From assembly GCA_944548615.1 (NCBI GenBank), contig OX155960.1, forward strand, positions 31,577,888 through 31,641,887: a DNA stretch of 64,000 nt. The letters run 5' to 3'. The stretch comes from Micropterix aruncella (lineage: Eukaryota; Arthropoda; Insecta; Lepidoptera; Micropterigidae). Made by a program: the position numbers and the translations under genes. Below the pieces are notes generated by a model. The model saw only the letters and a list, made by a program, of their open reading frames with translations, did no database searches and was not told where the DNA came from. Shown here piece after piece: positions 56,046-64,000 of this stretch. Position 1 is the stretch's first letter, and every line of letters begins with the position of its first letter.

Positions 56046-56344
56046 TTGGGGATTCGTAAGAACCAAAAACGGCTATTTAAAAATCGGCAATTTGTGGAGA
56101 GTATTTTGTGGAGAGTAATAATTGAATACTTCGTAGATTTATTTTGCTAAATTAATACTCCAAATATTTCTCTTTGTACTTGGCCCACCGGGTTTATTAC
56201 TGACGGCCGCGAAGAGTAGGAACGAAAAAAAATGCTTACTGTCTTTTACACCAACGTGTAACACGGCAATTTATATTGAAGACGCTGCTTTCTCCTTATT
56301 TGATAGCAAGGGGTCACGGTACGTATCTAAATTAACATAACACG

Positions 56345-56564
56345 GTTATGTTAATTTATTGACATTTAAACTTTTAGACAAGTATTATTTAATATTTGGA
56401 CAGTTTAGGTATCCTATGACACTCGAGATGACATAACAATTCTAACAATACCACACACTTCTAAATCGGTTTAGGCGCTTATAAGTTATTCTGGAATAAA
56501 GAAACGGAAAACATACATACCTGTATCCTAAACATATAACACTCCTTTTTTTGGGCAGCCGTGT
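56345..56564. mobile_element. ACACGACTGCC-ended repeat, copy B (left-truncated)
   Basis: Shares TTAATTTATTGACATTT, GGACAGTTTAGGTATCCTAT, TCTAACAATACCACA, GAAACGGAAAACATACAT and the right tip GGGCAGCCGTGT with copy A. The left third is missing. Confidence 0.72.
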
Positions 56565-56999
56565 AAAACGAAGCCTAGGTACTTACACGTGTAATATTTT
56601 TTAACGTAAAAATATTTTTTGAATGCTTTATTGAAAAGGAAATATAACAAAGAGCCTCGTGGAGGCGCTTTTTCTATGAATTTACTTTATCTGATGTCGA
56701 AGCCTCGAAGAATAATTCTTTATAATTATTGCTAAGTGAGAGATAAAGCTGAAGAAAGACAGATTTTCAATTTATACCATAAAAGCTGGTATTATTGCTG
56801 GGCCACCTTGAAATATTATTTTGTCGGTCGTTGGGCAACAAGTACATTCTTACTAGAATATATTAAAAAAAATACGCCTTTCCACGAATCTTTTTTAAAT
56901 GAATCGCTAACCGTAGGTGGGAACGTTTGTCACTCTTGTCGATGAATGCACAAGATTAATGCGATAAGAGGTCGTTTTGTTATCAGTATCCTAGACTTT
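56565..56999. other. No gene recognised
   Basis: AT-rich. The 69-codon frame at 56,736-56,945 has no recognisable domain. Confidence 0.45.
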
Positions 57000-57275
57000 T
57001 TGTGTGTTTGTGTGCTTGTTTCTATTTTTATTGTGAAATTTCACAATTCACGACAATTTCTTACAACCAACCACTATGATGTGTTTATATGTATGTGTGC
57101 AACATGTGTTTAGGTTTCGTGTCATCGTATTGCTTTCGATCGACAGAATCCAATCTATTAATTTTATCCCAACGGAAATATTGACCCAGCCAGGAATCGA
57201 ATTCAGAACCTTGCTATGTAAGATCAGGCAACCTAGCCACTATGCTTCCGGGTCGTGCCACCCTGCCGATTACTT
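57000..57275 (-). repeat. tRNA-derived SINE
   Basis: On minus it begins GCACGACCCGGAAGCATAGT, then GGCTAGGTTGCCTGATC (A-box-like) and TCTGAATTCGATTCCTGGC (near B-box GGTTCGATTCC), about 50 bp apart, then a body running to 57,000. This is the layout of tRNA-headed SINEs. The B box is altered, so it is probably silent. A partial body copy lies at 47,268-47,410. Confidence 0.62.
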
Positions 57276-57320
57276 TTTTAATCGCAGCAGCTGGAACACT
57301 TCATCGTGTCGTTTTTATAG

Positions 57321-57372
57321 TTCATCATCATCATCATCATTGTCATGAGAAGAAGAAGAAGAAGAAGAAGAA

Positions 57373-57403
<31 letters not shown>

Positions 57404-57660
57404 GAGAAGGATATGGAGAAGGAGAAGGAGAAGGAGAAGAAGTAGAAGAAGAAGAAAAAGAAAAAGAAAAAGAAGAAGAAGACGACGACGAAAAAGAAGG
57501 AGAAGAATTCTCTTCCTCTTCCTCTTCCTCCGCCAGAATTTGTCCCGACTTACCCTACTCATTTCGCACCTACGCCCAGACAAGCTTCGACTTACCCTAC
57601 TCATTCCGCACCTCCGCTCGGACTTGCCCCGACTTACCCTACTCATTACTTACTTCAGGC
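57321..57660. repeat. Compound satellite: (ATC)n, (GAA)n, (CTCTTC)n, 42-bp repeat
   Basis: An (ATC)n run (57,321-57,342) is followed by a nearly pure purine GAA/GGAGAA tract (57,347-57,507), a CTCTTC pyrimidine tract (57,511-57,532) and three 42-bp units starting CGACTTACCCTACTCATT at 57,546, 57,588 and 57,630. Arg-, Lys- or Leu-rich frames over it are low-complexity artefacts. Confidence 0.92.
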
Positions 57661-57927
57661 CTAGTACTTCTAGGTCTGTTTACTTTGGAGTTAAAGCATT
57701 TTAGATAAGGCGGAATAGGTACCCACGGAAGAAGAAGATTATCGGAGGAAGATGAATATTTTCGCCCCCTACTCCCCAACCCCTTCTCCCCAATCAGCAA
57801 ATCTAGTATTTTTGTAGTATTTTCCGTAATATTAAAATGGATATTTTCCAATATGGTTCGTTTCTTGGCTAGCCTCGGGCGGCTCGACGATAATACTTAA
57901 TCAAATTGTATGTCGGGTTTTTTTGTG

Positions 57928-58195
57928 TCGATTGTATAAGAGATATTGAAACCAAAATTTAACAATGTGGTTTCGACCCTACGACGCATCTGTGTACCGA
58001 ATTTCAAGTCTCTAAGTCCAATATTTCGAGAGAGAAGTATAACTAGCGCGCCCCCTGGGGGACCCATTTCAACCACAATCTTTTCAACTCATATCATGAC
58101 CAAATTTCAAATTCCAAATTTCAAAATTTGCCTGCATGCCAAATTTCAGCTCAATCGGACGAAGCGTCTGGGCGCTATCGTGGAGACAGACAACA
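57928..58195 (-). repeat. Uninterrupted copy of the dispersed repeat
   Basis: On minus it reads CGATAGCGCCCAGACGCTTC, GTCCGATTGAGCTGAA, GGCATGCAGGCA, GTTGAAAAGATTGTGGTTG, GGGCGCGCTAG and ends GTATAC.ATCGAC, collinear with 51,681-51,710 joined to 52,308-52,498. It is therefore the empty-site counterpart. Non-coding. Confidence 0.7.
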
Positions 58196-58654
58196 GACAG
58201 TCGCACATACATACAGAAGTGCGTCCATAATACTTTCCTTGCCAGGACAGTAAAAGGCAATCGTTCCTTTCTGCAGTTAGCAATCAACTTAAGGGTGTTC
58301 ATGACGACTTATTTTTATACTTTTCTCATGCGTTTGGAATATATAATAGTTATAGGTGCCTACAAATTGTTTAAAAAAATCGTTTCGGTCACGCCAAGAC
58401 TTTCCCGGCAAGTAGACAAGCCACCCTTCATGCCCTCCCTGTGCCGGGAAAGTGAAAGATGTACAACAAACTGACTTTTGGCAAACCGAATTTTATGGTT
58501 TTGCTAGGATTGGAAGTCGTTCATTTTAGTTTTTAAACTAAATTTAATGTCGATTTTTTTAATGACTATTTTTGACGTATAAAATAAAATATTTCAAAAA
58601 CATCGCAACTTATATAAATATGGTTAAAAACGAAATTACCGCTTGATTTTTGTA
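58196..58654. other. No gene recognised
   Basis: Continues the repeat's flank to about 58,260, then AT-rich with no motif I can support. Confidence 0.4.
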
Positions 58655-58700
58655 GCACCCTTGTTTGGACGATGTTGCAACCGCCGTTGTCCAGGGTAGG
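58655..58700. repeat. Half copy of the 17.74-kb foldback repeat
   Basis: TTGTAGCACCC.TGTTTGGACG and ATGTTGCAACCGCCGTTGTC match one arm of 17,744-17,852. The second arm is absent. Confidence 0.6.
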
Positions 58701-58781
58701 CTGAAATTAGTATCGCAGACCATTTTTCGTTCATTTATTAAGTATTCAAATGTATGTGTGTAAAATTTGAATATATTCTAA

Positions 58782-59010
58782 ACTAGCTGCGCCCAGCGGT
58801 TTCGCGTGGTGATGGAAAATTGTGATAATGATGATAGAAAACCATATATCTTTATAAATTATAGCCTATGTGTTATTCTGATGTGTAAGCATATTATTGT
58901 ATATTATTGTAAAGTTTCATCAAAATCCATTCAGTAGTTTTTGCGTGAAAGAGTAACAAACATCCATACATACATACAAACTTTCGCGTTTATAATATTA
59001 GTAGGATAGG
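58782..59010 (+). repeat. LINE 3'-end repeat ending TATAATATTAGTAGGATAGG
   Basis: Starts ACTAGCTGCGCCCAGCGGTT and passes ATTCTGATGTGTAAGC, TCATCAAAATCCATTCAGTA and TTTTTGCGTGAAAGAGTAAC before TTCGCGTTTATAATATTAGT. I recognise this as a common lepidopteran non-LTR 3'-end repeat, distinct from the copy at 48.3 kb. Non-coding. Confidence 0.82.
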
Positions 59011-59161
59011 ATGTATGATGTCGAAAGACGAAATTCAAAATGTAGGTATTCTCATCGACGATCTACTAGAAATTTTATGCAGATTAAATAGAAATTTAAT
59101 TCATGAAGTGTACATATACTGATCATTATTTCAACTAGTAAATATATAAAAAAAATAAAAA

Positions 59162-59813
59162 ACACGACTGCCGTTACAGACATTGAACTATTGTATTTAT
59201 AATTATTTTTATTACATTTTTTTAATGAAATATTTGTGGTTTATGTATTTATCCATATCACAGTATACCACCCAGTAGCCTTACTCTCGAGCTACAAGGC
59301 AATGCGGGAAGAGGATGTGAGGCATGTGGGCAGAGGGGTTCGTCACGACGAACGCGAACGGTACGCATTACGGGCAGGTAATGGCTGCCGACCTTTTCAA
59401 GCGTTCGGATATCTGCCTAGGCAGAGTAGCAAAACATCTGGCCACCATATCCGAACCCTTACGACTCGTGACGTATTCGCTTTGATTTCAATTTTGTTCT
59501 AAGAGAAGCTACTGTCTGGTTTACTGTGTCCATATAGATACATTTATATTACCCTAATGTACTCAATCAAACCTTTCATTTGACACTAAACACGATATAT
59601 TTATGTTAATTTATTGACATTTGGACATTTAGACAACTACTTACTCGATATTTGGACTGTTAAGGTACCCTACGACTCTCGGGATGACACAATGATTCTA
59701 ACAATACCATACACGTTTAAATCTGCTCAAGCGTTTAGAAGTTACGGTGGAATATAGAAACGGAAAACATACATAGATGAACAATGCTTTCCTATTTTGT
59801 TGTGCAGTGGTGT
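59162..59813. mobile_element. ACACGACTGCC-ended repeat, copy C, with a nested insert
   Basis: Left tip ACACGACTGCCGTTAC, right tip GCAGTGGTGT. The order of internal blocks matches copy A (11,565-11,957). The match is interrupted at ATTTATCCATAT by a 270-bp TIR element (59,259-59,528) plus one target copy. Without it the copy would be about 375 bp. Confidence 0.78.
59259..59528. mobile_element. 270-bp TIR element with 7-bp duplication
   Basis: The tips CACAGTATACCACCCAGTAG and, inverted, CACAGTAAACCAGACAGTAG match at 17 of 20 positions. TCCATAT flanks both sides (59,252-59,258 and 59,529-59,535). Sister copies at 11.65 and 60.55 kb lack the insert, which confirms its borders. The GC-rich interior has one 88-codon frame overlapping it, with no known domain. 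The superfamily is not evident. Confidence 0.82.
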
Positions 59814-59869
59814 AAAAACACCGCTAATACACTCTAAAATTGGAGCTCTACTGATGAAATATAAATTGG

Positions 59870-60200
59870 AAAATTTGCTGGCGGCCATGAAGAGTGGTTC
59901 CGCGTCCAGGTCCAAGGTCCGGTGTGACGCGTGCTCCCCCCCCCCCCCCCCCCCCCTCCCCCCTACTCCTCCCGGATCAGAAGCCTCCGGTGCCGAGGAG
60001 TGCAGTCGATCGAGCCGCGGACGTGGCGCGACGTCATCGGCAGCTTTTGGGTCAGTGGGTCGCGACCCAGGCCCGCACCAGCGCCGCGCCAAACGCACCC
60101 GGTGCCCGCGGGGGGGAGGGACCCGCTGCGTGACGTCACCGACTCTCTTTCAGGTCGAGGATGATGAATGAACGTGCCGCCGACGCTGGATCCCGCTATT
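59870..60200 (+). other. GC-rich island, possible exon or promoter, unassigned
   Basis: A CpG-rich stretch with a C20-like run (about 59,937-59,957), a TGACGTCA palindrome at 60,131-60,138 and an acceptor-like CTCTCTTTCAG ending at about 60,152. One plus frame gives KLENLLAAMKSGSASRSKVR, then a Pro-run, then a basic region ending VEDDE. No domain recognised. It lies between inverted copies C and D of the ACACGACTGCC family. A captured gene piece, regulatory island or repeat interior are all possible. Confidence 0.3.
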
Positions 60201-60272
60201 GATCCAAGGTGAAAACGGGCTATGCGCAATTTACGACATGTGTCCCGTTAACGGCGCCAATGCGCATTTTTT

Positions 60273-60615
60273 GCACGCCTGCCCAGCAAAAAGTTATTAC
60301 CCTATGTATGTTTTTCGTTTCTATATTCCACTATAACTTTTAAACGGTCAAACCGATTTAGAAGTATCTAGTATTGATAGAACCGTTATGTTATCCCAAG
60401 TGTCATAGGGTACCTTAACTGTCAAAATATCATGTAAATAGTTGTCTAAATATCGAAATCTCCAAATGTCAATAAATTAACATAAATATATCGTGTTTAG
60501 CGTCAAATGAAAGGTCTGATTGAGTACATTCATATATATGTATCTAAATGGATAAATATGTACATAAACCACAAATATTTCATAAAAAAACAGTAAAAAA
60601 ATATAAATACAGTAG
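60273..60615. mobile_element. ACACGACTGCC-ended repeat, copy D (inverted)
   Basis: Read on minus, it holds the same ordered blocks as copies A and C (ATTTGTGGTTTATGTA, ATTTATCCAT, TTTCATTTGACGCTA, GGTACCCTATGACAC, ACATACATAGGG). The outer tip is degraded (GCACGCCTGCCCAGC). It lacks the 270-bp insert seen in copy C. Confidence 0.75.
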
Positions 60616-61022
60616 ATTTTTAAACTTTGAATAAATTATATTTACTTGTTCATTTTGCTGCTTAGACTACCTTGTTTATTATAAATTTTTTCATATATCC
60701 ATAAATCCAACTGGTAGGGCTTGCTAAACTTGGCTGAGTTATTATTATTCTATTATTTGATTAGGCCTCAAAACTTTGACTGTTTCAAATATGTAGATTA
60801 GGGTGATGACTTATTTACAACTTCATTTCCCCGTATAACAATTTGATGAGGTTTCATAAAATATTAGATAAAATCTTACTTTCAATGTGAAATCTTACTT
60901 TCACGGACAAAATGATTTGATCACGCACAAGGACAACCTCCTACTGAGATTCATACTGTGCATTGAACGTGAAAGACTTGCTTTTGTGTTTGACAACCCT
61001 ATATACATAATGTTGTATATAT
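60616..61022. other. No gene recognised
   Basis: AT-rich with a small tandem GAAATCTTACTTTCA duplication near 60,872-60,902. Nothing else seen. Confidence 0.5.
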
Positions 61023-61129
61023 GTGACTCTAAAGCTTGTGTTCAGTTTTATATCTGCTTACAGTAACTTCAAAAAAATGGGCAAAAAATCATTTTTTTTT
61101 TTGAATCATTTTGTGTTGTGTTTTTATAT

Positions 61130-61406
61130 AGCCGGCGCGAAGCTATATAAAGCGACTCGAGCGACACGCAATTGTCACGAGATACCTGCCACAGGGCGCG
61201 AACCACATCTGCGTCGCCACACTCAGAGAGCCGGTTCAATGGACCCGGCTCATATGAAGCCCTTCTATAGGGCAATTGTCCAGCGAAAGACGACACAGGA
61301 CTTGGACAAGGTCCGTCGACTGACACAGAATGCGCAATCGTCTATTAAGCACTGGATGCTTATAGAGATACCACGCGTTGACGGGGCCGTAACGGAGCAT
61401 CCGTAA
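61130..61406 (+). CDS. Hypothetical ORF end, unassigned
   Basis: The last 90 codons of the frame ending at 61,406 lie in GC-richer sequence and read CHEIPATGREPHLRRHTQRA, then MKPFYRAIVQRKTTQDLDKV and RRLTQNAQSSIKHWMLIEIP. The upstream half is AT-rich and T-run dominated, so it is unlikely to be coding. I recognise no family. It could be a scrap of a transposon or host exon. Confidence 0.25.
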
Positions 61407-63686
61407 ATTGAATTTTGTTTCAACGAATATCGTTATAGGAAATTTATTATTGTGACAAGGAAATGAGACTGTAAATAAGGTATCACCCTAATGTAGATAG
61501 TTATTAATTTACGAAGTTTAAATAATGTTATAGAGAAGCAGATTTTTCTCGCACTGACTGTGAAGTTAAACAATGATGACTCGAACCAACCTTCCCATGT
61601 ATTAGTACGCAATAGACTTTTAATTTCTACTTCTTTACCTTTACCCCCCCCCCCCCTCCCTCTACACGCCCCCCCCCCTTTACACCTCCCTCTTATCCTT
61701 CGACCTTCTTTAGACATAATTTTTTAAAATTTCTTCCTTTTTCATTATTGTATTATACATATTGTCTTCTTTTTCTTTTATTCCAATATAAAATTACGGT
61801 CGGTTGCAAGATATGTAAGCTTAGCCAATTATATTGATAGTATATGTTTTGAGCAATATGGACGATTCATTCATTCATTTGCTAGTGTTGTAGAAAGTAA
61901 CCTATAGGCTCACTATATTATGGGAAATTTAATATATAAAATATCTGAGTTTCCTAGAAACCACTTTTTTGGTTACCACTAAAGATATTTTTATTCGTTC
62001 ACACTTAAATCAAAACCATCGAAGCCGTTTTTGACAAAAAGAATCTTCATTATAACATTTTTGGATTTTAACTCTCGCGTTTTATTTGCGTACTGTAAAA
62101 AAGAAACAGTCAATCTACATGTGTTGAATGGGATTTTCATCTACTCGTATAAAAGTTTCCCTTACATCATCCAGTTAGAATATTCAAAAATATGAGAAAC
62201 TGCGACACTGAGCAAGGTTAAACATCTTAATGGAGCCCGATTCTGTCATAGTTTTTATTGCTATTTCATATTCACAATAAGTAAAACTAATGTAAACATC
62301 GTTATCTCCAAACGGAGATATGGCTAAATATAGAAAAGACAATGACATGGCTGACAGCCGGTAAAACGGGGTGTATCTACTTCCTCTTCCTGCAGCCACC
62401 CCACCACTTTATCCGTGACGTCACACAATAGGCTGTTCTAATAGGGAGGCTTTTGGCTGTCACGGCGATCGAGTATTTATTATCTGAGGATGCGGCAAAA
62501 CTTGAGGAAACTTCTCATGCAGTAAAAAACACACTGAGAAATATCTTCGTAAATCAACCTTCCTGACTAAAATAATAGCCACCGACGTGTCACCATCCTC
62601 GATAATGTATGGGGCAAAGTAGTGTATGACTATTCTGACCATTCGTCTTTGGACTAAACTAACACAACTGTTAAATTAGTCTATTTAACAAAGTCTGCTC
62701 TAAATTAATGTGTCGAAATCAATTGAATGAATTGTGGCTATAAAAAAATTCAAAATGAAAGTAAAAAACGACAAATTATTGAATTCTTTGACAACAATAT
62801 TTTTTGATAGGCCGTAACTGATGGGCTCAAAATTATAGGATTAAAAGGCTGTCGCTCAAGAACGCGTTGTGCAATATGGAAAATACTTTGGCCACTCTAG
62901 GGAGCTAATGGGCCCTGTTGCAGTTTGGCCACTAAGACCCATGTGTTCAGGGTCGGTCTCACTAACGAGTCAACACCCATCCGGCAACAACCACCCCCGC
63001 AGGAAACGTATAAGATCATTTCCAGATACCCCCCCCCCCCCCTTACGTCATTTGACGGACTGCACAGTCGATTGGCTAACGTTGAACGATACCGCGCATC
63101 AGCGACCGAGGTCGTCCCCCAGAGGATCTGAACCCATTTATTTATTTAAAATAATGTATTAGTTCACAAACAAATACATCGTTAGCAGTTAAACATAGAT
63201 TTTGATGCTCCTAACTAGACAGAGACTGTTCTAAGTAGAACACCAATACAAACGATTATAAGATATATAACCCCCAAATCAAAATTCTCTGAATTAAATT
63301 AAGTTAAAAATGATTTTTTCCCTACACCATAATAATTATACAACTATAAATAAGTTATAAATAATAATAATTGGTAATAATGTGTAATAATAATACAAAT
63401 AATAATTAATAATAATACGCATATAATACGTACTAAATAAAGTAAATAAAAATATGTGTACTTACATCATAAAAATAAATAAAAAACAAAAAAACTAATT
63501 AAAAAAACAGGTCATAATGGCCCAATCTGCACGAAACACTTAGCTGCCAAAACTAAGAAGATCAACAGACCAGGTTCCTGCAAATCCTTGAAGCATTGCG
63601 TCATTGCGGCACTATGCAATTGTCGTATAGTCATGCGATGTGATCTCCATACCCGTGTCAAATCCTACATATTACCGTTTATTTTT
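61407..63686. other. No gene recognised; C-runs at 61,645-61,682 and 63,029-63,043
   Basis: Long C-runs at about 61,645-61,682 and 63,029-63,043 and a TGACGTCA at 62,416-62,423 are the only distinctive features. Short frames on both strands lack domains. TAAT-type low complexity fills about 63,330-63,480. Confidence 0.45.
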
Positions 63687-63848
63687 ACACGACTGCCCGA
63701 CAAAAAAAGAGTGTAATGTATTCAGGATTCATCTTTGTATGTTTTCCGTTGCATCTTTATTCCAATATAACTTCTAAACACTCGAACCGATTTAGAAGTA
63801 TATGACATTGTTAGAACCGCTATGTTATCTCGAGTGTCATAGGGTAGG
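63687..63848. mobile_element. ACACGACTGCC-ended repeat, copy E (inverted, truncated)
   Basis: Starts ACACGACTGCCCGACAAAAA and follows GAGTGTAATGTATTCAGGAT, GTATGTTTTCCGTT and AACCGATTTAGAAGTATAT to CATAGGGTA, then stops matching. It holds only the outer 160 bp of the family in inverted orientation. Confidence 0.75.
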
Positions 63849-64000
63849 GTAGACCGGGGCCAAAAGTAACATTTTTGACATAGGATGTTGCAAGAGAAGT
63901 AAGATTTCTAGGTTAAAGTTAGTTATCAGTGCTAATAAAGTGACTATTCCTGTCATAGTACATGCCATATTAATCGGTATTAAAAAAAAGAGTCGAGCTT

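Noticed and set aside
57345..57704. 119-aa Arg-rich plus frame and 122-aa Leu-rich minus frame
   Set aside because: Both are translations of GAA/CTT microsatellite and the 42-bp repeat, not proteins.

Overview
The window looks like a gene-poor, transposon-packed piece of an insect genome, most likely a moth or butterfly. It is AT-rich. I found no convincing host protein-coding gene, rRNA gene or functional tRNA. Several dispersed repeats match types I know from lepidopteran genomes: LINE 3' ends finishing in TATAATATTAGTA, a tRNA-derived SINE, and short TIR elements. The taxon call rests on recognising these repeats by eye, not on a database search.

The one intact gene-bearing unit is a BEL/Pao LTR retrotransposon at 18,659-27,557. 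It has two 1,422-bp LTRs that I read as identical, a 5-bp target duplication (ATCTG), a G-rich polypurine tract and one uninterrupted 1,872-aa Gag-Pol reading frame (20,164-25,782). That frame carries, in order, Gag, zinc knuckles, protease, reverse transcriptase, RNase H, integrase and the C-terminal BEL domain. It has no env. It is the youngest element here and may still be mobile.

Everything else is older and broken. Non-LTR retrotransposon pieces, mostly reverse transcriptase or C-terminal parts, lie at 1.74-2.02, 10.34-10.71, 16.6-17.65, 28.76-29.86, 31.44-33.0, 37.0-37.4, 46.0-46.14 and 49.89-50.3 kb. A frameshifted Ty3/gypsy pol remnant lies on the minus strand at 12.95-14.45 kb. Two related copies of a transposon-type ORF end lie at 14.48 and 30.48 kb. 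DNA transposons are represented by a hAT deletion derivative (31,737-32,518), a PIF/Harbinger derivative (35,527-36,317), a mariner relic (about 40.15-40.35 kb) and many MITEs and foldback elements.

The most informative part is the layering. The hAT copy sits inside a minus-strand LINE with an exact 8-bp duplication, and the LINE reading frame runs across the target site. The Harbinger copy sits inside a TTAA-flanked MITE whose uninterrupted sister is at 51.7 kb. That sister sits inside another repeat whose uninterrupted sister is at 57.9-58.2 kb. A 270-bp TIR element with a 7-bp duplication sits inside a member of an ACACGACTGCC-ended family that has five or six copies here. The window therefore holds its own pre-insertion controls.

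Other structure includes a 118-bp tandem array (55.07-55.98 kb), three copies of a 590-bp repeat with a 42-nt internal hairpin (37.8-41.1 kb), a foldback with 250-280-bp arms (33.97-34.58 kb), a compound purine/pyrimidine satellite (57.3-57.65 kb) and a 5S-rRNA-like inverted fragment at 43.0 kb. Stretches with no recognisable content are listed as such.
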